From: Agromyces ramosus
GTDB taxonomy: Bacteria; Actinomycetota; Actinomycetes; Actinomycetales; Microbacteriaceae
DNA: 64,000 nucleotides
Assembly (NCBI RefSeq): GCF_004216665.1
Contig: NZ_SGWY01000001.1
Coordinates: 62,001 to 126,000 of the forward strand
Reading direction: 5' to 3'
A program made the position numbers and the translations under genes. Below the pieces are notes generated by a model that saw nothing but the letters and a program-made list of their open reading frames with translations, did no database searches and had not been told where the DNA came from. This document shows positions 45,997 through 55,336 of this stretch, in pieces. Numbering within the stretch: the first letter of the stretch is position 1; every line of letters begins with the position of its first letter.

Positions 45997-48900
45997 ATGG
46001 CTGAGCCGAAGTCGGTACCGGGATACATCGAACTTCGCCTGTACGAGGGTGATTCGTTGTCGGAGTTCCGGCCGCTCTCGCTTCCGACGACGAGCGGCGT
46101 CAGGGCCGATCACGACGACGGGCTGGAGCCATGGCATGGACGGGCCCTCCGGGTCGCCCTGGCGATGAAGGGCGGACTGAGCCTCGCGGTGTGGATCGGC
46201 GGAGCCATCGCGGAACTCGATGTGCTGCGGCGCATCCGCATCTACCGTGATGGAACACGCCCCAGGGCGCTGCTCTACCACATCGGCCACCGGGTCGACA
46301 TCGCCGGGGAGTCCGCTCCGCTCGTCGCCCGCGCCGAGTACTACGCTCGATACCTCGCGACCCGCGGGTACGACCACGTGGAGTTCGACGTGCTCGCCGG
46401 GGCCAGCGCCGGCGGGCTGAACGGGGTGCTCTACGCGACCGCCCAGCGCGCCGGCGTGGGATTCGACTCCACGCTCGACACCTGGCTCACGACCGGCTCC
46501 GCGTGGGGCCTCCTGCAGACGGGTCGCCCGGGGCGGTTCGACTCCGTGATGCGCGGCGACACCTATTTCTGGCCCGAGGTCTCGACGGCGATCGACACGA
46601 TCGCGCGAGACAAGGAATCGTGCGAGCAGCTCCGAGCGTCGCAGGTCGTGGTCGACCTCTCGGCGACGCTGATCGACGCGGTCGACAGCTCCGACCGCAC
46701 GACCAGCGAAGGACGTGCGCAGTTCCGCTTCGTGGGCGACGACGACGACGTCATCGCCGATCGAGCCGTCCCCAGGTTCAAGCCCGGCCAGGACGACTAC
46801 GCAGCGGATGTCGCCCGTATCGCGTACGCGGCGCGAACCACGTCCTCGTTCCCGGCCATGTTCGAACCCGCCCTCATCTTCTCCGGTTCGACCGAACTGG
46901 AGGCCGAGCATGGCTGGGAGCAGCCCATCGGCGTGGGTACCGTGCGTGCCATCGATTCGCCTGACATGCGGATGGTGTTCAACGCCCACAGGACCGATGC
47001 GACCACCCATCCGTTCCGGGTCGTGGACGGCGGGCTCCTCGACAACATCCCCATCGACCGAGCCCTCAACGCCGTGCGGGACCTTCCCGCCGAGGAGCAC
47101 ATCAGTCGGGCCATCATCTACCTCGACCCCTCGCCCAAGGAGACGGCGGCGCTCTTCCGACGCCCCACCGCGTACGAGGCCGCCCGCCCGACGCTGACCT
47201 ATTGGAAGGAGCGCGGCCGCAGGCGCTTCCAGGGCGAGACGCAGTCGACGCGCACCGACGTCGCGTCGCGCCTCGGTGCCACGGTGCTCGCGTCGCTTCG
47301 CAAGCGCTCGGTCCGGGAGTCGCGCGATGAGGAGATCGAAGAGGTCGACCTCGTGCGCTCGGCGATCTCGGTCGTCAAGGCGAGGAACGAACTCCTCGCG
47401 GTGCGCATGGACGGCTCGGCCCCGACCGGCGACGAGCTCGACCTGTCGAAGCGGGCGTACGCGATCTATCGGGCGACGAGCGACCTCGAGCTGCTGACCC
47501 CGGCGCTCGTGCACCCGGGCGAGTGGCTCCTGGGCACCGACCTCCCCGAGCGCCCGGAGCTGATCGCCGTCGACCGCCTCGGCATGGTGCACGTCGAGAC
47601 CGCGTTCCGCGCGACCGCCGATTCGCTGCAGCAGGGCAACGACGTGTCCGATCCTCAGGAGCGGATCCTCCACGGTCGGCAGTCCCTCGTCGACGCCTGC
47701 CTCACCACGTTGAGTTGGATCCGCGCGATCGAGAACACCGCATTCCAGGAGGGGGTGCTGAGTGTGCTCGACGACAGGATCGAGGGCAAGGCCGACGTTC
47801 GGAGGAGGCGCGGGATCCGCGAGAACCTCAACACGATCATGCGCGCGGCGCGGGCGGACCGCGATGCCGCGATCCTGGCGACGCTCCGTCGCCTCCAGAG
47901 CAGCATCCGGGGTCGTTCCCTGACGACCGACGGCGCCCAGGCTCTCGATCGGTGGTGGATCAGCCAGGACACCGAGGCGTCCAAGGACCTGACCCAGCGG
48001 TGGCGAGACCTCGACGCGATCGTCGAGGAGTTGTTCCAGATCTCATCGGAGATGGAGACCATGCCCGCCACCGCCGTGCGCTGGAGCAGGACGCCGTGGT
48101 CGCAGCTTCGGCGAGGCGAGACGACCGATGGCTTCGCGTGCCAGCTTCCGCTCATCTTCGGCGGCAACGGCATCCCCCAGCCGATCTCATCGGTGCGCTT
48201 CCACCGGATCGGCTCGGACGTTCGGCCGGCGAAGCCGACCGAGTACCGGAAGCTGCTGGAGGATCAACTGCTCCGCGGCTACCGCGGCGCGCTCGCACGC
48301 CCGCTCGACGAGCTCGATGCCGTCACGGTGCACAACTATCTCGAAGAGGCGACGCTGCGGTCGAATGCGAAGCTGGCGGGCCTTCGCACCGCGAACCTGG
48401 CCGGATTCCTGAGCGCCGACTGGCGCCTGAACGACTGGTGGTGGGGGCGGCTCGATGCAGCCGCCGGCATCGTCGAGTTCCTGAATGCGCTTCCCATGGC
48501 GCCCGAGAAGCGCGCAACCGGCGACGCGGACGATCCGGAGCCCAGTCATCTCAAGTTCGTGCGCATCCCGAAGGCGGAAGAGGTACTCGACCACGTGCAC
48601 GACGCCATACTCCGGCAGCTGGACGGTGTCGCGAACTCCCCGCTCCGGTCGACGCGAACGGCACGGGCCGGACGCATGAATGGAGGGACGGCTCGAGCCG
48701 CGGATCCCGCCGAGCTGCGCGCACGGATGGTGCGCGGCACGCAGGGACTCGACTCGCTGTCGGACTCCTATCGGGTTGCGATCGCCTCCCGCACGCTGCG
48801 GGCCGCATCGTCGGCGCTCGTTCGAGGCACCGGCCGAGCCTCGGTGCCTCGCTTCGCGCACTGGATCCTCCGACCACTCGCCGCGATCGCGCCTTCCACC

Positions 48901-49857
48901 ATCTCGCGGCCCCGACTGGTGCTGCTCTTCGCGTTCCTGGTCAGCGGTGCCCTGCTCGTCTGGCCGACCACCGTCTGGCCACTCCCCGTGCGGACCCGCG
49001 ACGACTCGACCACGCTCGCCTCCACGATCGTCGCGATCTCGGTGGTCCTCCTGGTCTGGATCAGGCTGGTCGCCGCGGTCCGGTCGAAGCGGAGCAGGCT
49101 GCGCCGCATCCTCGAGCACACCACGACGAAAGTGCGCACGCGCGCCGTGATCGGCGCGGCCGAGCGTCGTGCTCACCCGGGCCGCGTGGCGCTGGACATC
49201 GCAACCATCGTCACCGGCGCGGCTGTCATCGCGGTGGAACTGATGTACGGCATGGGGACGGTGCTGTTCTGGGCAGCGCTCATCACCTTCCTCGGGGTCG
49301 CGGCCGCGGCGATCCGCGCATCGCAGACCGTTCCGGCCACACTCGCTCGGCGGAGCGGGTCGAGTGTCTACGCGGCGATCGGTGCACTCGTGTTCGTCGG
49401 GGCGACGATCGCCCTGCGCGCGATCGTCAAGACCCCGGACCCCGACGCGCTCGGGGAACAGGCGCTGTGGCATGCCGTCGGTGCCGGCGCGATCGGGTTC
49501 GCGATCGCGGTGACGATGCTCGCCGGCTGCTTCGCCCGGCCGCGCCTGCTGTTCGCGCCCGTGGTGCTCGTCGCCCTCACGGCGGCCGCCACCGCCATGC
49601 TCGTGACCTTCGCGTTCGCCACCTTCACGGCGCCCGTCCGCCAAATCGCCGAGGTCCTGGCGGTCGGCTGGGTCGCCGGGACGGTGCTCTGGTGGTCACC
49701 GTGGTGGCGAGGGCGTGGGACGGACCCGGTGGACGCCCCGTCCGATGCGGCGATCGACCTCGACTGGGACCCCGTCGTGGAGCGCGCGACGTCGCCGGTG
49801 GGAGCGCGCGTGCGCCGTCGCCGGCCGTCCGCCGCGCGGGCACCGGCGCCGGCCTGA
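45997..49857 (+). CDS. Patatin-like phospholipase with DUF3376-type region and C-terminal membrane domain
   Basis: A 1286-residue protein. The patatin acyl-hydrolase part has the oxyanion segment LAMKGGLSLAVWIGG (about residues 60-74), the nucleophile elbow LAGASAGGLNG (Ser137) and the catalytic Asp in VVDGGLLDN (about 344), so the Ser-Asp dyad is intact. A long helical middle (about 370-960) corresponds to the DUF3376-type extension of actinobacterial patatin-related proteins. From about residue 971 to 1235 there are roughly eight transmembrane helices, then a basic tail. ATG 45997 has GGGAAGGG upstream. Probable membrane-bound lipase; physiological role unknown. Confidence 0.87.
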   Translation: MAEPKSVPGYIELRLYEGDSLSEFRPLSLPTTSGVRADHDDGLEPWHGRALRVALAMKGGLSLAVWIGGAIAELDVLRRIRIYRDGTRPRALLYHIGHRVDIAGESAPLVARAEYYARYLATRGYDHVEFDVLAGASAGGLNGVLYATAQRAGVGFDSTLDTWLTTGSAWGLLQTGRPGRFDSVMRGDTYFWPEVSTAIDTIARDKESCEQLRASQVVVDLSATLIDAVDSSDRTTSEGRAQFRFVGDDDDVIADRAVPRFKPGQDDYAADVARIAYAARTTSSFPAMFEPALIFSGSTELEAEHGWEQPIGVGTVRAIDSPDMRMVFNAHRTDATTHPFRVVDGGLLDNIPIDRALNAVRDLPAEEHISRAIIYLDPSPKETAALFRRPTAYEAARPTLTYWKERGRRRFQGETQSTRTDVASRLGATVLASLRKRSVRESRDEEIEEVDLVRSAISVVKARNELLAVRMDGSAPTGDELDLSKRAYAIYRATSDLELLTPALVHPGEWLLGTDLPERPELIAVDRLGMVHVETAFRATADSLQQGNDVSDPQERILHGRQSLVDACLTTLSWIRAIENTAFQEGVLSVLDDRIEGKADVRRRRGIRENLNTIMRAARADRDAAILATLRRLQSSIRGRSLTTDGAQALDRWWISQDTEASKDLTQRWRDLDAIVEELFQISSEMETMPATAVRWSRTPWSQLRRGETTDGFACQLPLIFGGNGIPQPISSVRFHRIGSDVRPAKPTEYRKLLEDQLLRGYRGALARPLDELDAVTVHNYLEEATLRSNAKLAGLRTANLAGFLSADWRLNDWWWGRLDAAAGIVEFLNALPMAPEKRATGDADDPEPSHLKFVRIPKAEEVLDHVHDAILRQLDGVANSPLRSTRTARAGRMNGGTARAADPAELRARMVRGTQGLDSLSDSYRVAIASRTLRAASSALVRGTGRASVPRFAHWILRPLAAIAPSTISRPRLVLLFAFLVSGALLVWPTTVWPLPVRTRDDSTTLASTIVAISVVLLVWIRLVAAVRSKRSRLRRILEHTTTKVRTRAVIGAAERRAHPGRVALDIATIVTGAAVIAVELMYGMGTVLFWAALITFLGVAAAAIRASQTVPATLARRSGSSVYAAIGALVFVGATIALRAIVKTPDPDALGEQALWHAVGAGAIGFAIAVTMLAGCFARPRLLFAPVVLVALTAAATAMLVTFAFATFTAPVRQIAEVLAVGWVAGTVLWWSPWWRGRGTDPVDAPSDAAIDLDWDPVVERATSPVGARVRRRRPSAARAPAPA

Positions 49858-49868
49858 CGCCGAGATGA

Positions 49869-49907
49869 CGGATGCCACGTCGCGAACAGGTCGCGACGCG
49901 GCATCCG
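49869..49907. terminator. Bidirectional terminator after the patatin gene
   Basis: Arms of 17 bp, CGGATGCCACGTCGCGA and TCGCGACGCGGCATCCG, pair with one mismatch around the loop ACAGG. It lies between the convergent patatin and FMN reductase genes. The right arm contains a full copy of the repeated word GCGGCATCCG. Confidence 0.8.
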
Positions 49908-49921
49908 CTCTCGAACCGGGG

Positions 49922-50551
49922 CTACTCCCCCGCCAGCCCGCCGATGAGGTGGCCGAGCGGGCGGTCGAGCGCGAACGGGTCGTTCACGCGGTCGGCACGG
50001 TCGGTCCGCTCGACGAGGTCGGCGAACTCCCTCGCACCGCGAAACACGCGGTCGGGCAAGGAGCGCACGCCGTCACCGGCGCCGCCCCAGTCGCCGGTCG
50101 CCGCGAAGACGCCCGTGGTGACCGGGATCGCGTGCAGGTAGGTGAACAGGGGCCGGATCGCGTAGTCGATCGCGAGCGAATGCCGCGGCGTGCCACCGGT
50201 GGCGCCGATGAGGACCGGCAGGTCGGTGAGCGCCTGCGGGTCGATCACGTCGATGAACGACTTGAACAGGCCGGCGTAGCTCGTGGTGAAGATCGGCGTG
50301 ACCGCGATCAGCCCGTCGGCCGTCGACACCGCGTCGAGCGCCTCCTCCAGCTTCGGCGGGGCGAAGCCCATGAGGAGGTGGTTGGTGATGTCGTGCGCGA
50401 GGTCGCGCAGCTCGAAGGTCTGCACCTCGACCTCGACACCGCGCTCGCGCAGGATGTCCACGGCATCGGCGGCCAGGCGGTCGGCCAGCTGTCGGGTGGA
50501 GCTCGGCGTGCTGAGACCGGCCGAGACCACGACGATGCGCTTGGCGGTCAT
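49922..50551 (-). CDS. NADPH-dependent FMN reductase, CE1759 type
   Basis: A 209-residue flavodoxin-fold reductase. It has the FMN-binding start IVVVSAGLSTPSSTRQLADRL, VTPIFTTSYAGLFKSFIDVI and LIGATGGTPRHSL. It overlaps the preceding monooxygenase gene by 4 bp. This family (TIGR04037) is nearly always paired with a CE1758-type luciferase-like enzyme, to which it presumably supplies reduced flavin. Confidence 0.92.
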   Translation of the reverse strand: MTAKRIVVVSAGLSTPSSTRQLADRLAADAVDILRERGVEVEVQTFELRDLAHDITNHLLMGFAPPKLEEALDAVSTADGLIAVTPIFTTSYAGLFKSFIDVIDPQALTDLPVLIGATGGTPRHSLAIDYAIRPLFTYLHAIPVTTGVFAATGDWGGAGDGVRSLPDRVFRGAREFADLVERTDRADRVNDPFALDRPLGHLIGGLAGE

Positions 50552-51789
50552 CGCACGACCGCCTTCCTGGTGGCGGCGGGGCCGAACGCCGCGCCGGGCT
50601 GCACGCTCGAGTCGCCCGACGCCGACCCGGCCGTCGGAGCGTCCTGGTACGGCGACCCGACGGTGAGGTTGTCGCCCCGGTTGGCATTCGGGGTCGCCTG
50701 GCGAGGCGCCTGGTCGCCGTACTTCGCCCGGACGAGCGATGCGTGGGTGGGGGCGTCCGGCACGTCGGCCGGACGGTCCTTGGCGAACTCGGCGCGGAGC
50801 ACCGGCACGACCTCCTCGCCGAGCAGGTCGAGCTGCTCGAGCACGGTCTTCAGCGGCAGTCCGGCGTGGTCGAGGAGCCAGAGCTGGCGCTGGTAGTCGC
50901 CGACGTAGTCACGGAAGCCCAGGGTGCGGTCGATGACCTCCTGCGGGCTGCCCACCGTGAGCGGGGTCTGCTGGCTGAACTCCTCGAGGCTCGGGCCGTG
51001 GCCGTACACCGGGGCGTTGTCGAAGTACGGACGGAAGTCCCGGACCGCGTCCTGGGAGTTCTTGCGCATGAACACCTGGCCGCCGAGTCCGACGATCGCC
51101 TGTGCGGCCGTGCCGTGCCCGTGGTGCTCGAAGCGCTGGCGGTACAGCGCGATCATCCGCTGGGTGTGCGACGCGGGCCAGAAGATGTGGTTCGCGAAGA
51201 AGCCGTCGCCGTAGAAGGCGGCCTGGTCCGCGATCTCGGGGGTGCGGATCGAACCGTGCCAGACGAACGGGGGAACCCCGTCGAGCGGGCGCGGTGTCGA
51301 GGTGAAGCCCTGGAGCGGCGTGCGGAACTCGCCCGACCAGTCCACGACGTCCTCACGCCAGAGGCGGTGGAGCAGCTCGTAGTTCTCGACGGCCAGGGGC
51401 AGGCCCTGCCGGATGTCCTTGCCGAACCACGGATAGACCGGGCCGGTGTTGCCGCGCCCGAGCATCAGGTCGGCGCGACCGCCCGACACGTGCTGGAGCA
51501 TCACGTAGTCCTCGGCGAGCTTCACCGGGTCGTTCGTGGTGATGAGGGTCGTGGCGGTCGACAGCTGCAGCGTCGACGTCTGCCCGGCGATGTAGGCCAG
51601 GGTCGTCGTCGGCGAGGACGACCAGAACGGCGGATTGTGGTGCTCACCCAGCGCGAAGACGTCGAGGCCGACCTCCTCCGCGTGCTTGGCGATCGTCAGC
51701 GTCGCCTGGATACGCTCGGCCTCGGTCGGCGTACGGCCGGTGGTCGGGTCCTGCGTGATGTCGCTGACCGTGAAGATTCCGAACTGCAT
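50548..51789 (-). CDS. Luciferase-like (LLM) flavin monooxygenase, CE1758 type
   Basis: A 413-residue TIM-barrel flavin-dependent oxidoreductase of the TIGR04036 type. Characteristic segments are FALGEHHNPPFWSSSP, LMLGRGNTGPVYPWFGKDIR, FVWHGSIRTPEIADQAAFYGDG and FRPYFDNAPVYGHG. About 55 C-terminal residues (from DQAPRQATPN) are low-complexity and probably disordered. ATG 51789 follows GGAGGG. It forms a coupled pair with the FMN reductase. The substrate is not known for the family. Confidence 0.92.
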   Translation of the reverse strand: MQFGIFTVSDITQDPTTGRTPTEAERIQATLTIAKHAEEVGLDVFALGEHHNPPFWSSSPTTTLAYIAGQTSTLQLSTATTLITTNDPVKLAEDYVMLQHVSGGRADLMLGRGNTGPVYPWFGKDIRQGLPLAVENYELLHRLWREDVVDWSGEFRTPLQGFTSTPRPLDGVPPFVWHGSIRTPEIADQAAFYGDGFFANHIFWPASHTQRMIALYRQRFEHHGHGTAAQAIVGLGGQVFMRKNSQDAVRDFRPYFDNAPVYGHGPSLEEFSQQTPLTVGSPQEVIDRTLGFRDYVGDYQRQLWLLDHAGLPLKTVLEQLDLLGEEVVPVLRAEFAKDRPADVPDAPTHASLVRAKYGDQAPRQATPNANRGDNLTVGSPYQDAPTAGSASGDSSVQPGAAFGPAATRKAVVR

Positions 51790-51862
51790 CTCGCCCTCCT
51801 GGGCTCTTCGTCCTGCTTCATGCGTTTGCATGCAATCGTATGGAACGGAGGTCGGGTGCGAA

Positions 51863-52639
51863 CTATTCCCGGGTTCGTCCGGCCAGTTCCAGCACCCGTT
51901 CGGCGGCCTCCGCGAGTGCGACGCCGTAGCCCCTGCCGTGGCCGGCCGCGTGCACGGCGAGCGGATGCAACTGGTGCACCGGGAGCCGCTCGCGCCATCC
52001 CGCCCGCAACGGCGAAGCGCGGTCGTACGCCGCGAGCACGTCGTCGAGGAACGGGCAGCCGAAGAGCGCGAGCATCGCGAGGTCGGTCTCCCGATGGCCG
52101 CCGTGCGCCGCCGGGTCGATGAGCACGACGCCGTCGGACGACCAGAGCACGTTCCCGTTCCAGAGGTCGCCGTGGATCCGGGCGGGCGGGTCGTCGTCGT
52201 CGAAGGCGCCGGCGGCGACCACGGCGGTCGCCCTCCGCACGAGCGCACCCTCGGCGGCCGTCGCGTTGCCGACGTCCTCGGCGATCTCGAGGTAGGGCAG
52301 CACCCGGTCGCGCGCGTAGAACGCGCCCCAGGTCCGATCCTCGGCCGCGGGCAGCGGACGGCGGCCGATGAACAGCGGGCCGCCCCACCCGTCGGGACGT
52401 GCACCGAACGCACGCGCGCCGGCCGCGTGCGTGCGGGCCAGGGACGTGCCGAACGCGCGCGCCGCACCGGCATCCGCGCTCGCTCGGTCGACGCGCTCCA
52501 GCTCGATCCGGCCCGGCGACACGGCGACGACCGCGACCGTCGCGACCCCTCCGGCGGCGCGGAGCCACGCGAGGCCGGCGGCCTCGGCCTCGAAGAAGCC
52601 GTCGGGGGCATCTGCGCGTGCCTTCACGATGGTGTCCAC
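51863..52639 (-). CDS. Fructosamine kinase family protein
   Basis: A 258-residue aminoglycoside-phosphotransferase-like kinase. The catalytic loop is ARIHGDLWNGNVLW (about residues 170-183) and the metal-binding DP motif VVLIDPAAHGGHRETDLAML, both diagnostic for the fructosamine kinase family that phosphorylates sugars attached to protein lysines. GTG 52639 gives the normal family length; the frame extends upstream through Arg-rich non-coding DNA. Confidence 0.88.
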   Translation of the reverse strand: MDTIVKARADAPDGFFEAEAAGLAWLRAAGGVATVAVVAVSPGRIELERVDRASADAGAARAFGTSLARTHAAGARAFGARPDGWGGPLFIGRRPLPAAEDRTWGAFYARDRVLPYLEIAEDVGNATAAEGALVRRATAVVAAGAFDDDDPPARIHGDLWNGNVLWSSDGVVLIDPAAHGGHRETDLAMLALFGCPFLDDVLAAYDRASPLRAGWRERLPVHQLHPLAVHAAGHGRGYGVALAEAAERVLELAGRTRE

Positions 52640-52698
52640 CCGCCCAGTGTGCCCGAGCGCCGCGACGCGGGCACGCCGACGGCGCCGCGGCACGCGAA

Positions 52699-52728
52699 GG
52701 GCGGGGGTGCCGTCGGGCACCCCCGCCC
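52699..52728 (-). terminator. Terminator hairpin after the M28 peptidase gene
   Basis: A perfect 13-bp inverted repeat, GGGCGGGGGTGCC - GTCG - GGCACCCCCGCCC, begins 16 bp past the stop of the minus-strand M28 gene. Very GC-rich, without a T run. Confidence 0.75.
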
Positions 52729-52743
52729 CGTCACTGCGTCGAC

Positions 52744-54360
52744 TCAGTCGGCGTCGTCGTGCTCGTGACCGTGGTCGGGCGCGAGGCCGCCACCGCTCGG
52801 AAGGTTGACCGTGCCCTCAGGCCCGGCCGGCGCCGGGAACGCGAAGTTGCCCGGAACCTTCTTGCCCACCACGCCGTTCACCGTCTCGGTGGAGTAGGCG
52901 TACGTCAGCACCGCCGCCGCGATGGCGTCGGAGTTGACGTCGAGCGCGTCGAGCGCGAGGTTGTCGATGTCGTCGCATGCGAGGTGGTAGCACGGGTCGT
53001 ACTGCGCACCCGCGGTACCACCCCAGATCGCCGCCTGCTGCGGGGTCTTCACGACCTCGGCGCCCGTGAACAGGCCGCCCGCGGGGACGCCGTTCTGGAT
53101 GAACGCCTGGTAGTCGCTGCGACCGCTGAACTGGGCGTCGTCATACGGCACACCGGCCCAGGTGTAGTAGCTCTCGAACAGGTCCTCGATCTGGATCGAG
53201 CCCTCGGGGATCGGCACGCCCGCGGGGGCGTCCCATCCGGACTCGTCGCCGTCGTACACCATGAAGATGTAGTTCGGCGAGGCCACCATGTCGAAGTTCA
53301 GGTAGAGGGCGACCTCATCGAGCGTGCCGGCCGTCACCTGGTCGGTGACGTAGGCGCGCGAACCGAGCAGTCCGCTCTCCTCGGCACCCCACCATGCGAA
53401 GCGGATGGTGTTCTCGGGCTTCAGCTTCGAGATCTGCTGGGCGATCTCGAGCAGCGCCGACGACCCGCTGCCGTTGTCGTTGATGCCGGGGCCCGCCTGC
53501 ACGGAGTCGAGGTGCGCGCCGGCCATCACGACGTTGTCGTCGTTCTGGCCGGGCAGCTCCGCGATGACGTTGACCTGCGGACGCGACTCGGGCGAGGAGA
53601 CCACGACGTGGGCCCTCGAGCCGGGCTGCGCGAGCGCGGCGCCGTCGGCGAAGCTCGCACCGACCACTGGGATGCTCAACGGCGTCTGGTTCACGCCGAA
53701 GAGCGTGCCGGTGAGCAGGCCGGACCGGAGTTCCGTGTTGCCCTGGTTGAAGATGATGACCGCCGACGCGCCGGCCTCCTGGGCATTGATCGCCTTGACG
53801 CCGAACTCGCACGTGCCACGCTGGATGAGCGCGATCGACCCGACCGGGAACCCGGCGAAGTCGCTGTCCTCGCAGCCGCTCGTGACGGGGTCGCGCGGCG
53901 GCGCCAGCACGATGTCGACGGGCACGACATTGGCGGTGATGTCGCCGTAGCCCGTGCCCGTGAACACCGCCGACTCGTACTCGGCCGCGATCGGAGCGAC
54001 CTGCTCGAGGATGGGCGGCGGCACGTACGTGAAGTCGAACGGGTCGAGTTCGACGTTCCAGCCGGCGGCCTCGAGCGTCTCGACCACGTAGTCGACGCTC
54101 TCGGTGTATCCGGTGGTGCCGGCCGCGCGGGTGTCGCCATTGGCATCCGCGATGGCCTGCAGGGCCTGCTCGTGCTCGAGCACTCCGTCGACCGTGACGC
54201 ATCCGAGGAGCTTTTCGTAGGTGTTGTTCGTCCTCGCGTCGCACCCTGCGGCGGGGGCGGCCATGACGGCGCCCGCCGGCACGAGGGCCAGGCCGGCCAC
54301 CGCAGCGGTCGCGATCGCCGCCGTCCTGACGCGCCTGGAAAGTGTTGCAGATGGGTACAT
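52744..54360 (-). CDS. Secreted M28 family metallopeptidase with PA domain
   Basis: A 538-residue exported aminopeptidase. The signal peptide ends near VMAAPAAG (about residue 36). A protease-associated domain follows (IALIQRGTCEFGVKAINAQEAGASAVIIFNQ, here split at about residues 178-208). The M28 zinc ligands are visible in AGAHLDSVQAGPGINDNGSG (His, Asp), WGAEESGLLGS (Glu-Glu), NFDMV and the late YHLACDDID (His). Similar to Streptomyces aminopeptidase S/yeast aminopeptidase Y. The C-terminus ends DHGHEHDDAD, a possible metal-binding tail. ATG 54360 has GGAAGGGAAG upstream. Confidence 0.93.
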   Translation of the reverse strand: MYPSATLSRRVRTAAIATAAVAGLALVPAGAVMAAPAAGCDARTNNTYEKLLGCVTVDGVLEHEQALQAIADANGDTRAAGTTGYTESVDYVVETLEAAGWNVELDPFDFTYVPPPILEQVAPIAAEYESAVFTGTGYGDITANVVPVDIVLAPPRDPVTSGCEDSDFAGFPVGSIALIQRGTCEFGVKAINAQEAGASAVIIFNQGNTELRSGLLTGTLFGVNQTPLSIPVVGASFADGAALAQPGSRAHVVVSSPESRPQVNVIAELPGQNDDNVVMAGAHLDSVQAGPGINDNGSGSSALLEIAQQISKLKPENTIRFAWWGAEESGLLGSRAYVTDQVTAGTLDEVALYLNFDMVASPNYIFMVYDGDESGWDAPAGVPIPEGSIQIEDLFESYYTWAGVPYDDAQFSGRSDYQAFIQNGVPAGGLFTGAEVVKTPQQAAIWGGTAGAQYDPCYHLACDDIDNLALDALDVNSDAIAAAVLTYAYSTETVNGVVGKKVPGNFAFPAPAGPEGTVNLPSGGGLAPDHGHEHDDAD

Positions 54361-54513
54361 CGTCTTCCCTTCCGTGCGGGTGTCCTCGTCGACACCCGTT
54401 CTGGGCGAGCCTAAGCGGATCCCCGGCGCGGCGGGAAGCCCCTCTCGGCAAATGCCGACGGCGGCGCACGAATGCTGCGTGGTCGCGCTCCCCCGGTGGC
54501 TAGACTCGCCGTG

Positions 54514-55314
54514 ATGGGCACGATTTCGGTCATTGTTCCGAGTCTCAACGACGCGGACTACCTCGCCGTGTGCCTCGACGCGCTCGCCAGGCAGACGCGC
54601 CGGGCCGACGAGGTCATCGTCGTCGACAACGGCTCCACGGATGCCACGGCGGCGGTCGCCCGGGCGGCCGGCGCCCGAGTCGTCGACCAGCCGGTGCGCG
54701 GCATCTGGCCTGCGACGGCCGCCGGATTCGACGCGGCATCCGGCGACGTGCTCGCTCGGCTCGACGCGGACTCCGTGCCCGCGCCCGATTGGCTGGCCGA
54801 GGTCGAGCGGCGGATGTCGGCACGCGACCTCCCCACGGTGGTGACCGGCACCGGCGTGTTCTACGGCGGCACCGCGCCGCGGCGCTGGATCGCGCGCCAC
54901 CTCTACATCGGCGGCTACTTCACCGTCATCGGCGCGCTACTGGGACATCCGCCGATCTACGGCTCGAACTATGCGATCCGGTCCGACGCCTGGCTCCGGC
55001 TGCGCGACATCGTGCATCGCGACCGACCCGACGTGCACGACGACCTCGACCTCGCCTGGTGGCTGCAGCCGGGCATGACCGTCGTACACGACCGGGCGCT
55101 CATCGTCGGCGTGTCGGCACGGCCGTTCGACAGCCTCTCCGAGCTCGGCCGGCGCCTGCGGATGGCATTCCACACCCTCGGCGTGCTGTGGCGGGCCTGG
55201 CCGCCGTTCGAGCGCCGAGCCGTGCGTCGCATCGGCGACGACCTGATCTCCCCGGCGATGCTCGCCGGGGCGGTGGAAGCCGAACCCGACGGCGAGGCGC
55301 CGCTGCCCGCCTGA
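54514..55314 (+). CDS. Family 2 glycosyltransferase
   Basis: A 266-residue GT-A enzyme. It begins ISVIVPSLNDADYLAVCLDAL, with VIVVDNGSTDATAAVARAAG and the DxD metal site in LARLDADSVPAPDWL (about residues 88-102). HDDLDLAWWL further on fits the catalytic acid region. A hydrophobic stretch near GGYFTVIGALLG may sit at the membrane. It is divergent from the M28 gene. Sugar and acceptor unknown; a role in cell-envelope polysaccharide is likely. Confidence 0.9.
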   Translation: MGTISVIVPSLNDADYLAVCLDALARQTRRADEVIVVDNGSTDATAAVARAAGARVVDQPVRGIWPATAAGFDAASGDVLARLDADSVPAPDWLAEVERRMSARDLPTVVTGTGVFYGGTAPRRWIARHLYIGGYFTVIGALLGHPPIYGSNYAIRSDAWLRLRDIVHRDRPDVHDDLDLAWWLQPGMTVVHDRALIVGVSARPFDSLSELGRRLRMAFHTLGVLWRAWPPFERRAVRRIGDDLISPAMLAGAVEAEPDGEAPLPA

Positions 55315-55336
55315 CCCGTGGCGCACGTACGCGGGG

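Noticed and set aside
45997..49857. A CBASS-type defence operon built around the patatin protein.
   Set aside because: No nucleotidyltransferase, E1/E2-like, or other defence gene flanks it; DedA and an FMN reductase do not support it.
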